64,000 bases of DNA from Paenibacillus sp. YN15 (GCF_003285005.1 NZ_QMFA01000011.1:62001-126000); one strand, 5' to 3'. Positions 7,378 to 15,986 are shown, counted from the first letter of the stretch. A program made the numbers and translations. The notes: generated by a model from the sequence alone, not told the origin.

Positions 7378-8022
7378 CTACTCTCCCCTTCCGATCCGTT
7401 CCGCCCAATCCACCAAAATCCGGGTCATAGTGGAATTGCTGACCCTGCCGATCACTTCAATTTCGCTTTTGTCCGGTACCGCCACCACCACCGGCAGGCT
7501 TTCCACCTCGTGGCGGACCATCCTGCGGGCCGCTTCCAGCGCAGGCTCCTCCGGCCCCACCGTAACCAGATTGGCCTTGCGGGTCATCACCAGACTCACC
7601 GGCATGGCTGCGCTTCCCGGATTGCCAAGCACCACCTTCAGCAGATCCTTGCGGGATACAATCCCCTGAAGCCAATTCTGCTCGTCGGTGACGAAGATGC
7701 TTCCTGTATTTTCCAAAAACATCGCCACTACCGCATCCTGAACGGTGGAGGCCTCGCGGATGTTGGCGGGCCGGGATTGGATATCCTTCACCTTGAGGTC
7801 CAAAAGCATCCTGCGCACCTCGCCCTGGGGCTGTGCGGCGGCGCCGGGGAAATACCCCACCTTGGGCTTGGCGTCCAAAAGCCCCAGCATAATCAGCACC
7901 GCCAAATCCGAGCGGATGGTTGGGCGGCTTAAGCCCAATTGCTCGGCAATCTGCTCGCCGGTGACAGGAGCCGATTTGCGCACCAACGCCAAAATTTCCT
8001 TTTGCCGGGATGTCAGTTCGAT
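7378..8022 (-). CDS. ccpN: CcpN-type repressor of gluconeogenic genes, possible ATC start
   Basis: A winged helix plus two CBS domains. The HTH reads VTGEQIAEQLGLSRPTIRSDLAVLIMLG, then PKVGYF; CBS repeats follow (TGSIFVTDEQNWLQGIVSRKDLLK; ESLPVVVAV...VIGRVSNSTM). In Bacillus, CcpN represses gapB and pckA in glucose. The conserved N-terminal IELxxRQ is present, but the only codons upstream of it before a stop are CCT and ATC. ATC at 8022 sits seven bases after AGGTGA, an ideal ribosome site. A TTG at 7992 would delete the first HTH helix, and CTG at 8016 is the other option. First gene of the operon, divergent from glpX. Confidence 0.85.
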   Translation of the reverse strand: MELTSRQKEILALVRKSAPVTGEQIAEQLGLSRPTIRSDLAVLIMLGLLDAKPKVGYFPGAAAQPQGEVRRMLLDLKVKDIQSRPANIREASTVQDAVVAMFLENTGSIFVTDEQNWLQGIVSRKDLLKVVLGNPGSAAMPVSLVMTRKANLVTVGPEEPALEAARRMVRHEVESLPVVVAVPDKSEIEVIGRVSNSTMTRILVDWAERIGRGE

Positions 8023-8117
8023 AGGTCACTCACCTCTCGCCAGGTTCCATTACTTCTTATTCATTGATACCATAATTAAAAATAGGTTGCAATATGGCTT
8101 GAAAAGTTGATATATAG

Positions 8118-8149
8118 TATGTCATAATTAAAATATATTACGTTATATA
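8118..8149 (+). promoter_or_regulatory. Two CcpN-box-like sites upstream of glpX
   Basis: TATGTCATAAT (8118-8128) and TACGTTATATA (8139-8149) each match the Bacillus CcpN consensus as I recall it (TRTGHYATAYW) at 10 of 11 positions and start 21 bp apart, two helical turns. They lie in the AT-rich 180-bp gap between divergent ccpN and glpX. Function is inferred. Confidence 0.45.
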
Positions 8150-8204
8150 AACGGGAAATCAGACAATTAGACACTCTTATTTGTGGAAAAAGGAGCGGAT
8201 GGAC

Positions 8205-9215
8205 ATGGAGAGAGAATTGGCATTGGAAATGGTACGGGTAACGGAGCTGGCGGCTTTGGCCTCCTCCAAGTGGATGGGGCGGGGTTCGAAGACGGAAGCG
8301 GACGGAGCGGCTACGGCCGCCATGCGTTCCATGTTCAATTCGGTCTCCATTCAGGGAACGGTGGTCATCGGCGAGGGCGAAATGGATGAGGCCCCTATGC
8401 TGTACATCGGTGAAAGGGTGGGGAACCGCCAAGGCCCCGAGGTGGATGTGGCGGTGGACCCCCTGGAAGGAACGGACCTGGCGGCCAAAGGCCTGCCCGG
8501 CGCTTTGGCGGTGATGGCCGTAGCCCCCAAGGGACATTTCCTCCATGCGCCCGACATGTATATGGAGAAGCTGGCGGTAGGGCCGCAGCTGAAGGGCAAG
8601 GTTTCCCTGGCCGATCCGCTGGACGTGACCATTCAGAAGGCGTCCCGGATTCTGAAGAGAGCCGTCTCCGACCTGACGGTATCTATCCTGGAACGTGACC
8701 GCCATGCGGAAAAAATCGCCATTCTCCGGGCAATGGGCGTGCGCGTCAAGCTGCTGCCCGGCGGAGATGTGGCCGGAGCTATGGCCCCGGCGTTTGCCGA
8801 ATCGGGGATCGATATGTATGTAGGCTCCGGCGGAGCGCCGGAGGGGGTGATTGCCGCAGCGGCCCTGAAATGCCTGGAGGGCGATTTCCAGGGCAGGCTG
8901 ATGCCGGCAGACGCGGCCGAGTTTGACCGCTGCCTGTCCATGGGCATTGCGGACCCGAGGAAGATTCTGACTATGGACGATCTGGTGGGCAAAGGGGATG
9001 TGCTGTTTGCCGCCACCGGGATCACCCCGGGCGAGTTCCTGAAAGGCGTCCGCTTCCTGCCCGGCTGCCGGGCGGAGACGGAATCCGTGGTCATGCGGGC
9101 CAAAACCGGCACCGTACGCACCATCCTGGCCAACCACTACCTGCCGGGCAAACCCTTTCTGCAAGCCTTGGGCGGATACTGGGCAGATGAACAGGAGGCG
9201 GCCTCCGGGCTGTAA
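8205..9215 (+). CDS. glpX: Class II fructose-1,6-bisphosphatase
   Basis: A 336-residue cytoplasmic, Mn/Mg-dependent phosphatase that removes the 1-phosphate of fructose 1,6-bisphosphate in gluconeogenesis. Family features are MERELALEMVRVTE at the N-terminus, KWMGRGSKTEADGAATAAMR, the metal-binding IGEGEMDEAPMLYIGE and DVAVDPLEGT, and GSGGAPEGVIAAAALK. ATG 8205 matches the usual GlpX N-terminus and lies ten bases after AAGGAG; ATG 8199 is close behind. Being divergent from ccpN with CcpN-like boxes between them suggests repression in glucose, an extension of the known CcpN targets that I infer here. Confidence 0.93.
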   Translation: MERELALEMVRVTELAALASSKWMGRGSKTEADGAATAAMRSMFNSVSIQGTVVIGEGEMDEAPMLYIGERVGNRQGPEVDVAVDPLEGTDLAAKGLPGALAVMAVAPKGHFLHAPDMYMEKLAVGPQLKGKVSLADPLDVTIQKASRILKRAVSDLTVSILERDRHAEKIAILRAMGVRVKLLPGGDVAGAMAPAFAESGIDMYVGSGGAPEGVIAAAALKCLEGDFQGRLMPADAAEFDRCLSMGIADPRKILTMDDLVGKGDVLFAATGITPGEFLKGVRFLPGCRAETESVVMRAKTGTVRTILANHYLPGKPFLQALGGYWADEQEAASGL

Positions 9216-9229
9216 GAACCCTTGGCCAC

Positions 9230-9273
9230 AAAAAAGCTCCTTCTCCGGCATGAGGCCGGGAGGAGCTTTTTTT
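9230..9273 (+). terminator. Rho-independent terminator after glpX
   Basis: AAAAAGCTCC...CCGG, loop, CCGG..GGAGC and seven T. Confidence 0.88.
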
Positions 9274-9376
9274 GTCGGGCTTGCGTTCCAACGGAAAAAA
9301 TCCGCTGGAGCGGCTGCCCGTTCCTGCGGATTCTATCCGGTCTGTACGAAGTGCAGCGCTTTCCCTGCTCTTCATG

Positions 9377-9658
9377 TCAATAGGGCCTGGCTCCGCTGTC
9401 GGACATGATTTTGTCTGCTGCGTTTTTGATCAATGAGCAGCTGACTAGAACCGGTTTGGATTCGCATACAAGAACAAGGGTGCCAAACCGTACATCCCAG
9501 GAATACGAAAACCCTACCTGAATTCCAGCTACCTTCAACGAAAACCGCCCGGACGGGGTGCCGGGTATCGCAGCGCCATATTGTCTGCCCAGGTTCTGCA
9601 ACGTCTGATAAACGGATGGGGTTACATTTCTGTATTTCCACGCGCCGCATGCTGCCAT
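9377..9658 (-). CDS. Small hypothetical protein
   Basis: Product of 93 residues beginning MAACGAWKYRNVTPSVYQTL. I recall similar short W/YRNVTP-type hypothetical proteins in Paenibacillaceae but know no function. It has no signal peptide or membrane helix; the C-terminal half alternates hydrophobic and polar residues (GIQVGFSYSWDVRFGTLVLVC), suggesting beta strands. The start is ATG 9658, eight bases after AAGGAG. A longer reading of the same frame to 9880 runs through a repeat array and has no ribosome site, so it is not used. It stands alone, convergent with glpX. Confidence 0.65.
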   Translation of the reverse strand: MAACGAWKYRNVTPSVYQTLQNLGRQYGAAIPGTPSGRFSLKVAGIQVGFSYSWDVRFGTLVLVCESKPVLVSCSLIKNAADKIMSDSGARPY

Positions 9659-9755
9659 TTTGCTCACTCCTTGTAAGAGGCTTCTCTTCAAGTGTATGAG
9701 CTTCGGCTTGACCATCGTGACACCCAATTTGCGGGAGACTGCCGTTTCGGCCATC

Positions 9756-9935
9756 ATATGTGAAATTTCAAGTATAATTTCCAGGAATGACCCCATTTGC
9801 AGGATTGAGTATGAAATTTCGCATACAATTTCTAGAAATAGCCCCCGTTGGGGCAATTGGATATGAAATTTCGCGTACAATTGCCCAAAACACCATTTCG
9901 TGAGCGAATATGTATGAAATTTCAGCTATGATGGC
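9756..9935. repeat. Array of four GAAATTTC palindromes at 51-52 bp spacing
   Basis: Palindromic units begin at 9762, 9813, 9865 and 9916 (GAAATTTC-N6-AATTTC in the best two, decayed in the last). Spacing is 51, 52, 51 bp; the ~30-bp stretches between differ. This fills most of the 355-bp gap 9659-10012. Two of the three intervals keep a reading phase of 17 codons on the minus strand, but the 52-bp interval breaks it, so it is not coding. Confidence 0.7.
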
Positions 9936-10012
9936 TGATGGTTTGCCCACGAAAACCCCTTCGTTCCCCGGTTTCCCGAAGTGAAGGCGCGCAGCGAGGG
10001 TATTCACCGTGG

Positions 10013-10771
10013 TTAGGAGAACGGAGCCCGCTCCTCCTCCCCGAACAGCTGCGGCCACAAGCCCTGGATGTGCTTCTCCACCGTCTCCAGCGCCAGCTCC
10101 AGATTGGACGCTCCCCCGGCTGCGCGCAGATGCCCCCGGAAATAATCCGGGTGGCGTCCGGCTATGGGCAGCGGAACCAGCTGCCCGGGCTTGCGCCAAA
10201 CCGCGCGGCCAACAGGCAGCCGGCCGCGCGGCTCCCCCGCCGCCCGCCAGCTGCCCAGGCGGCACACTGGGTCGCGGCCCCTGCCGTCGGGGCCGCAGGC
10301 ATAGCAATAGACCGTTGCCTCCTGCAGCACAGGAGGCACAGGGCTCCGCGGCGAGCCGATCTGCACAACGGCTACGGGCCGCTCCGGGTCTGCCGCCAGC
10401 AGCATGTCGGCGGCATGGACAGCGGCAGTCCCCCCGCCGCTGTGGCCCACAAGCACCACCGGCCCGCTGCCCCGGGCCGCAGGCTCCAGCTCCCGGCGCA
10501 CCGCGGCTACGCCATAGGAGCGCGCCCACGCCCCGGCAGGCAGGCGGATATCCCGCCACACCTCCCAAATCTGCCTGCGGACGGAACGGCTCCACTCTCC
10601 GTACGGATACAGCAGTCCGCCTGCCGCCGTGAAGCCGGTGCTTGCCGCAAGCCGCCGGGACAGCTCACCATGAAATTCCTGCATGAACCCGGGAGCAGTC
10701 CCGATGCCCGCCAGAGCGTATACATACAGGCGGCTGTCATTTCCGGAAGCTGCGGGCGTATTCATCGGCAT
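10013..10771 (-). CDS. Alpha/beta hydrolase-fold protein
   Basis: A 252-residue putative serine hydrolase. It has YALAGIGTAPGFMQEF near the N-terminus as the oxyanion region and the nucleophile elbow VVLVGHSGGGTAAVHAADML; VVQIGSPRSPVPP follows as the next strand, and His near HPDYF may complete the triad. The acidic residue is not obvious. It is Arg/Ala/Gly-rich, with higher GC than its neighbours. ATG 10771 lies eight bases after GGAGAG and overlaps the end of the M48 protease gene by 35 bases, so the two are translationally linked. The substrate cannot be told from sequence. Confidence 0.78.
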   Translation of the reverse strand: MPMNTPAASGNDSRLYVYALAGIGTAPGFMQEFHGELSRRLAASTGFTAAGGLLYPYGEWSRSVRRQIWEVWRDIRLPAGAWARSYGVAAVRRELEPAARGSGPVVLVGHSGGGTAAVHAADMLLAADPERPVAVVQIGSPRSPVPPVLQEATVYCYACGPDGRGRDPVCRLGSWRAAGEPRGRLPVGRAVWRKPGQLVPLPIAGRHPDYFRGHLRAAGGASNLELALETVEKHIQGLWPQLFGEEERAPFS

Positions 10772-12029
10772 GATGGATTCTCTCCATTGAAGAAGGATGG
10801 GTGTCCCGGAACAGGCGCACCAATAAAGGGGAATACACATCATCATAGGTGGCGGCAGTGAGCTTCTGATTCATGCTCACCACCCCTTCGGGAGTGTGGG
10901 CCAGCTTCAGCCCATATTCATCCGCCGCCCGCTCCGCCTGCCGCGATACCAAATTAGAAAAAGGCAGCGAGGCAAAGCTCAGCACCGACAACAGCAAAAG
11001 CAGCGCCGCAGCGGCTGCCGGATCTCCCGGACCGCGCAAGCCCCAGGCCTCTCCCCAGCGGCGGTACACATACCGGTAAAGCGCCTGGCCGAGATAGAGC
11101 AGAACCAGAGCCGCGCCGACGAGCCCAAGTGTGCTCCATTCCAGATGATGCAGCACATAATGGCCAATTTCATGGGCCACAATGGGCAGAATTTCGCTTT
11201 CATCCAGCCGGTACAGCGTGTCCCAAACCACAATCCGCAGGGTTGGTCCGATACCGTTGACATAGGCGTTGTAAGCATTGGTTTTGGCGGACATGTTAGC
11301 CTCGTAAACCCGCTCCGCCGGTACCTCCGCCTCATCGGCCATGGCGAGAATATGGGCTTCCAGAACCGGATCGGACAGCCGGCTGTATTTGTTATAGAGG
11401 GGATCAATAAAAACCGGCTGCACCACCATCATGAACACAATGAAGGGAATGGACACCAGCCACAGCTTCAGCCACCACCGTCCGCCCCGCCGGATCAGCC
11501 ACATGGCCAAGGCCAGCCCCAGAGCAAGCGGAATGGCTCCCACGGCAAATTCCACCAGCTTATCCCGAAGCCATCCCCCCATACCTTGAGTGGAGATGCC
11601 ATAGAAGCGGGACATCCGGTAACCGGCAAACCGCAGCGGCAGACAGCCGAAATAGGCAACCGCCTGCACAGCCAGGGCATATACCGTAAACCGGAGGAGT
11701 GAGGGCCAGCGCAGGTTCTCCATCCGGCTATAGAGCCGTTTGCCCCACCCGGAGAACAGAAGGATGACATACAGCCCCCATTCCCAAGGGGAAAGCAGAA
11801 AAAACAGCCAATTCCGCCAAGCGGGGTAGGTTTCGCTGACCCGAAGCTCCCGGGCGCTCATAAAGGTGGCCGGGTCGGCAGGAGTGCCCCTGTATGATTC
11901 GGGCACACCGTTGCCCCGGGTCAGATACAAATAAACTCCCATGGCTGCCGCGTACACGGCAAACCACATCCAGTAACGGCGAATCGCTGGCGCTCCCGGC
12001 TTTGACACAATATCCACTCCCGTCTCCAA
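10737..12029 (-). CDS. M48 family CAAX-prenyl-protease-like membrane metalloprotease
   Basis: A 430-residue integral membrane zinc protease of the Ste24p/HtpX clan. It has several membrane helices (residues ~20-40, 75-100, 110-135, 160-180, 190-210), then the zinc site LPIVAHEIGHYVLHH and the third ligand in RAADEYGLKLA, with NAYVNGIGPTLRIVVWDTL before the active site as in Ste24p homologues. The chosen TTG start at 12029 has AAAGGA five bases upstream, but GTG codons a few residues on are alternatives. The ribosome site touches the terminal repeat of the mobile element at 12040, so insertion may have reshaped its promoter. Probably involved in membrane-protein quality control. Confidence 0.85.
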   Translation of the reverse strand: METGVDIVSKPGAPAIRRYWMWFAVYAAAMGVYLYLTRGNGVPESYRGTPADPATFMSARELRVSETYPAWRNWLFFLLSPWEWGLYVILLFSGWGKRLYSRMENLRWPSLLRFTVYALAVQAVAYFGCLPLRFAGYRMSRFYGISTQGMGGWLRDKLVEFAVGAIPLALGLALAMWLIRRGGRWWLKLWLVSIPFIVFMMVVQPVFIDPLYNKYSRLSDPVLEAHILAMADEAEVPAERVYEANMSAKTNAYNAYVNGIGPTLRIVVWDTLYRLDESEILPIVAHEIGHYVLHHLEWSTLGLVGAALVLLYLGQALYRYVYRRWGEAWGLRGPGDPAAAAALLLLLSVLSFASLPFSNLVSRQAERAADEYGLKLAHTPEGVVSMNQKLTAATYDDVYSPLLVRLFRDTHPSSMERIHHADEYARSFRK

Positions 12030-12039
12030 AATATTCCTT

Positions 12040-12205
12040 TAGGACGTGTCTGAAAACCCGCTTGAGGGCATCTTTCACCGCCTTTTCGCCCCTTGCTGCG
12101 TTACTTTCGCTTGACGTACCCCCGGTACGCCTTCACGAAAAGTGCCTTGCCTGGAACGAAAATTCGGCCAAATCTGCTCCCCTCGGAGTTGTCAGACACG
12201 CCCTA
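12040..12205. mobile_element. MITE-like 166-bp element with terminal inverted repeats
   Basis: TAGGACGTGTCTGA (12040-12053) and TCAGACACGCCCTA (12192-12205) are inverted repeats matching at 13 of 14 positions; the outermost TA may be the duplicated target as in Tc1/mariner-IS630 elements. There is no open frame. Shorter relatives lie at 21638-21679 (42 bp, both ends) and 41302-41376 (75 bp), and an end remnant at 2111. Confidence 0.75.
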
Positions 12206-12278
12206 GCCTCATGATAGCATACTGCCGGTTCGAGTTCATCCTCCCGCTACAGCTGTCCCGCCTCCATTTCCCCGCAAA

Positions 12279-12310
12279 AATGCAAAAACGGCCCCATACC
12301 AGGGCCGCCA
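12279..12310 (-). terminator. Terminator of the sugar importer operon
   Basis: On the minus strand, GGCGGCCC...GGGCCG followed by TTTTTGC, just after the solute-binding protein stop. Confidence 0.75.
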
Positions 12311-12315
12311 TTTGC

Positions 12316-13920
12316 TTATTTATTTTTGGCGAGGAAGGCGTCGAATTGCTTTTGCTTCTCGGCGATAATTTCATCGACTGCGGAGGATTTCATCTTGGCC
12401 GCATACTCCGGCAGCACCTTGTCAGGGTCCACGGAGCCGGTATCCAGAGCCGGGTCGTATTGCTTGCGGATGGTGATGGAGGCCGCCACCTTGTTCTTGA
12501 TGGCCTCATTCACATCGAAGGTGAAGCCCAGCCCTTTGGAATAGTGGGAGCCTTCATTAAACTTCTTGAACTGCTCCCACTTGTCGGCCGCTTCGCCCTT
12601 CCAGATGTAGTTCAGGAACTGGCTGCCGAACATCCACGCTGCGCCGGGGCTGTAGTCGCCGGTTTTTTCCGAGGGTTCGACTGTGTTGTCTCCGGTTTTC
12701 TTATAGTGGACACCTTCAATGCCGAAGTTCAGCAGATTGTTCAAATATTTGTCGGAGTACAGCAGGTTGATAACCATCATGGCCCGCTCGGGATCGGAGG
12801 AGGTGCTGCTCACTGCCAGCATGGAGCCTGCCGTTTCACTGGTAGCGGTGGTTTTGGTGTTCAGGGCCAGCTGCTTCAGATTGCCCACCAGCCCTACCTG
12901 GGAAGCAATTTCCGTATCCTTGCCGGGCTTCAGAGGGCATACGATCATGAACACCTTGCCGGATTTCATCGCATCATTGGTGGACAGCTGGGTTGTGGAC
13001 GCATCCTTGTTGATCAGATCCTTGGTGAACATTTCCCGGGTAATCTTCAGTGTGCTCTTATAACGCTCCTGCTCCAGCCGGTTCATGACCTTGGTGTCGT
13101 TCCCGTCCTTGAAGATTACGCCTTCAATATTGCCATCCCCCAAATAATCCCAGTTAGCAAAAAAGTGGGCATTAAAGTTTTCACCGTCACGCAGGAACAA
13201 GGGGGTGATGTCCGGCTTTTGGGCCTTTACAGTTTCCAAAATGGGAATCAGGTCGCTGATGCTCTTTACGGCCTGGATTTTTTCCTCCAGTCCCAGCTCC
13301 TTGGCAATGTCCGAGCGGTATACAATGCCGCCTTGCGAAGCCATCTCCTTCAATGCCGGAACGCCGTAATTCTTTCCGTCGATTTGGGAGCCCTTCAGAA
13401 TCTGGTCGTCAAAGGATTTCAGAATATCCGGCCCGTGTTTCTTGAGCAGGTTGCCGTATTTGCCGGAATCGTCATTGAGCGCTAGGAAAGCTCCTTTGCC
13501 TGCATTCACGGCGTATTGGGACCACTGGGCGGTAAACATAATGTCCACGGCCTCACGGGAAGCCACCATCAAATTGACCTTGTTGTCCCATTGCCCCCAT
13601 TGAAAGGATTCAATCGTAAGGGTAGTATTCAGCTTGCTCTGAAGATACTTGTTGATTTCTTCCGTAACCGCTGCCTGGTCCTTCTGAGGGGAGCCAGGGT
13701 ACACCAGTCTGAGCTTTGCGGGCTTCAGGGAGCTTGCCGTTTCAGCCGCAGCCGGAGCGGTTGCAGCCACGCTTGCCGCAGGTGAAGCTTTTGCGGCATC
13801 GGTTGGGGAAGCGCTTGCGCCGGAGCCGGAATCACTGCTGCCGCAGCCGGCCAGACCTGCCGTCATCGCCAGTGCTGCCGCCGCCGTCACTGCCAATCCT
13901 GCTTTTTTCCATTTGGCCAT
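12316..13920 (-). CDS. Extracellular sugar-binding lipoprotein of an ABC importer (LplA-like)
   Basis: A 534-residue lipoprotein: signal peptide with lipobox LAGC (Cys26), then a Ser/Ala/Thr-rich linker to residue ~65 and a large family 1 solute-binding fold (LRLVYPGSPQKDQAAVTEEINKYL; later AAWMFGSQFLNYIW). It anchors in the membrane and delivers an oligosaccharide to the two permeases encoded just upstream in the operon. The ~95-bp gap to the permease gene has no terminator. LplA-type proteins usually bind pectin- or hemicellulose-derived oligosaccharides; the actual ligand is unknown. The downstream terminator closes the operon. Confidence 0.9.
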   Translation of the reverse strand: MAKWKKAGLAVTAAAALAMTAGLAGCGSSDSGSGASASPTDAAKASPAASVAATAPAAAETASSLKPAKLRLVYPGSPQKDQAAVTEEINKYLQSKLNTTLTIESFQWGQWDNKVNLMVASREAVDIMFTAQWSQYAVNAGKGAFLALNDDSGKYGNLLKKHGPDILKSFDDQILKGSQIDGKNYGVPALKEMASQGGIVYRSDIAKELGLEEKIQAVKSISDLIPILETVKAQKPDITPLFLRDGENFNAHFFANWDYLGDGNIEGVIFKDGNDTKVMNRLEQERYKSTLKITREMFTKDLINKDASTTQLSTNDAMKSGKVFMIVCPLKPGKDTEIASQVGLVGNLKQLALNTKTTATSETAGSMLAVSSTSSDPERAMMVINLLYSDKYLNNLLNFGIEGVHYKKTGDNTVEPSEKTGDYSPGAAWMFGSQFLNYIWKGEAADKWEQFKKFNEGSHYSKGLGFTFDVNEAIKNKVAASITIRKQYDPALDTGSVDPDKVLPEYAAKMKSSAVDEIIAEKQKQFDAFLAKNK

Positions 13921-14014
13921 TTTTTTCTTATCCTCCCTTATATGTCCAACTTCTATGCTAACCGGAATTTCCGGATATAGCTACTGCTAATTTCCAAAAA
14001 ATTTCGTCCGATCA

Positions 14015-14986
14015 CTACCCCTTTACCGCTCCGATGGTCAGGCCTTGGATGAAGTACCGCTGGAAAAAGGGATACGCAATCACAATGGGACCGATGCCCA
14101 CTACCGCCATCGCCATCCGGACAGTTTCCGTAGGGATATTCAACAACCCGCCGCTTTGGCTTAACCCCTGGGCTGCCGACGTATTGGAGGACAGGAACTG
14201 GATATCCAGCATGGTCCGGTACATCAGGAATTGCAGACTGACCATGCCTTTGCCGCTTTCGCCCGAAATGAAAACCAGGCTTAGAAACCAGTCGTTCCAA
14301 TAGTTTACTGTCTGAAACAGAGCCACCGTCGCCAGCACCGGCAAGGACAACGGCAGCACAATCTGGGCGAACACCCTGCTTTCACTGGCTCCGTCAATAG
14401 TAGCCGCCTCCATCAGCTCCATGGGAATGGTAGTGCTGAAGAAGGTCCGCATCATCAGGACGAAGAAGCCTTGGACCAGCAGCGGGATAATCAGGCTGGC
14501 CAGGGTGTTTTTCAGATCGGCCAGTTGGGTGTATACCAGATACCAGGGCACCAGGCCGCCGTTGAACAGCATGGTGAAAAAGATGAAGAAGCTGAAGATA
14601 TTGCGGTGGGGAAAATCCTTGCGCGAGATGGGATACGCATACAGCGCCATAATGAGCAGGCTGATGGCGGTTCCCACAATGGTCACGAACAATGATACGC
14701 CCAAGGACTTGGTAATCTGGCGCCAGTCCTCCAGCAGGAACTGGTAGGCCGAGAGACTGAATTTTTCCGGGAAGAAGCTGTAGCCGTTAATCAGAACTGT
14801 TCTTTCATCCGTAAAAGAGATCATGATAATCAGAACAAGCGGCATCAGGCACAGGATCGTATATATGCTGAAGAAAATATTAATGGCAATGTTGGAGCCT
14901 TTGGAAATGGCCAAGGGTCCTGTAGTGTAATGGGGCGTTTTGGGGGCCCTGGGATTCTTAACAGACATTGAAGCCTGCCCATCCAT
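14015..14986 (-). CDS. Sugar ABC importer permease, LplC/MalG-like
   Basis: A 323-residue inner-membrane subunit with six predicted helices, the first at about residues 30-50 (NIFFSIYTILCLMPLVLIIM). The EAA loop EAATIDGASESRVFAQIVLP contacts the ATPase. The C-terminus QRYFIQGLTIGAVKG is the usual end of this subfamily. ATG 14986 is chosen because AGGAG lies nine bases upstream; ATG 14992 is only three bases from it. The gene lies 22 bp after its partner permease. No ATPase gene is present, so a shared MsmX-type ATPase encoded elsewhere is expected. Confidence 0.92.
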   Translation of the reverse strand: MDGQASMSVKNPRAPKTPHYTTGPLAISKGSNIAINIFFSIYTILCLMPLVLIIMISFTDERTVLINGYSFFPEKFSLSAYQFLLEDWRQITKSLGVSLFVTIVGTAISLLIMALYAYPISRKDFPHRNIFSFFIFFTMLFNGGLVPWYLVYTQLADLKNTLASLIIPLLVQGFFVLMMRTFFSTTIPMELMEAATIDGASESRVFAQIVLPLSLPVLATVALFQTVNYWNDWFLSLVFISGESGKGMVSLQFLMYRTMLDIQFLSSNTSAAQGLSQSGGLLNIPTETVRMAMAVVGIGPIVIAYPFFQRYFIQGLTIGAVKG

Positions 14987-15008
14987 GTGCATCCACTCCT
15001 ATGTTGAA

Positions 15009-15986
15009 TTAGAATAAGGCGTCTTCCTTGCTGATTTTGCGGATAACCAGGTTGGTGCCCAGCACCAGCAGGAAGCCGATAACCGATTGGAACAAACCCG
15101 CCGCCGAGGACATGCCGATATCGCCCATGACCATGAAGGTCTGATACACATACGTATCAATAACCTGCGTCACCGGATACAAAGCTCCGGCATTCTGGGT
15201 CACCTGGAAGAATAATCCGAAGTCCGCGTAGAAAATCCGCCCGATCTGCAGCATGGTCATGACGATGATAACGGGACGCACCAGAGGAATGGTGATCATC
15301 TGGATCTGCTGGCGTTTGGTGGCGCCGTCAATAACCGCCGCTTCGTAATACTCGGGATCAATACCCAGCATCGAGGCCAGATAGATGACGGCGAAATAGC
15401 CGACGTTGCGCCAGGTGTTGACGAGGGGCAGGATCAGGGGCCAATAGGTTTTGTCCGTATACCATTCCACCGGATTCCAGCCCAGCTTGGGAAACAGCCA
15501 CGTATTGAGCAGCCCATGCTCCATGCCGAGAAAGGCAAACACCAGATAGCCGATGACCACCCAGGAGAGCAGGTAGGGCAGGAACATGGCGCTTTGGTGG
15601 AGCTTAGCCGCCCGTTTGTTGCGCATTTCCGAGAACAGTACGGCCAGCCCTACGCCCATCACCAGGTTCAGCAGAATAAACACTGTATTGTACAAAAGAG
15701 TGTTGCGGATCAGCTCCCAAGCCACGTTGGTATCAAACAGAAAGCGGAAGTTGTTGAAGCCGCTCCAGGGGCTATGGATGTAGCCGTCCGTATAATTGAT
15801 GTTCTTGAAGGCAATCAGCACGCCGATCATGGGCAGATAATTGTTGAACAGCAGAATCAGAATCGCCGGCAGCATCATGAAGTAAAACACCTTGTATTTC
15901 CTCAGGATGTGCAGGGTTCTCCGCTTCGCCGTTCTGGATGCGGGAGCCGGGGCGACACCGGCAGGCGTCTTGAGCTCCATGGCCAT
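15009..15986 (-). CDS. Sugar ABC importer permease, LplB/MalF-like
   Basis: A 325-residue membrane permease. After a hydrophilic N-terminus there are six helices starting with YKVFYFMMLPAILILLFNNYL, the LplB-type FKNINYTDG segment, and the EAA loop EAAVIDGATKRQQIQMITIP. It ends in VIRKISKEDALF. ATG 15986 is nine bases after AAGGAG; the open frame extends further upstream but through the repeat at 16013 and without a ribosome site. First gene of the importer operon, with the YesMN-type two-component genes located further upstream on the same strand as likely regulators. Confidence 0.92.
   Translation of the reverse strand: MAMELKTPAGVAPAPASRTAKRRTLHILRKYKVFYFMMLPAILILLFNNYLPMIGVLIAFKNINYTDGYIHSPWSGFNNFRFLFDTNVAWELIRNTLLYNTVFILLNLVMGVGLAVLFSEMRNKRAAKLHQSAMFLPYLLSWVVIGYLVFAFLGMEHGLLNTWLFPKLGWNPVEWYTDKTYWPLILPLVNTWRNVGYFAVIYLASMLGIDPEYYEAAVIDGATKRQQIQMITIPLVRPVIIVMTMLQIGRIFYADFGLFFQVTQNAGALYPVTQVIDTYVYQTFMVMGDIGMSSAAGLFQSVIGFLLVLGTNLVIRKISKEDALF

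Noticed and set aside
9756-9935. CRISPR array
   Set aside because: Only four diverged palindromic units, no leader, no cas genes anywhere in the window; better described as a spaced-palindrome repeat.
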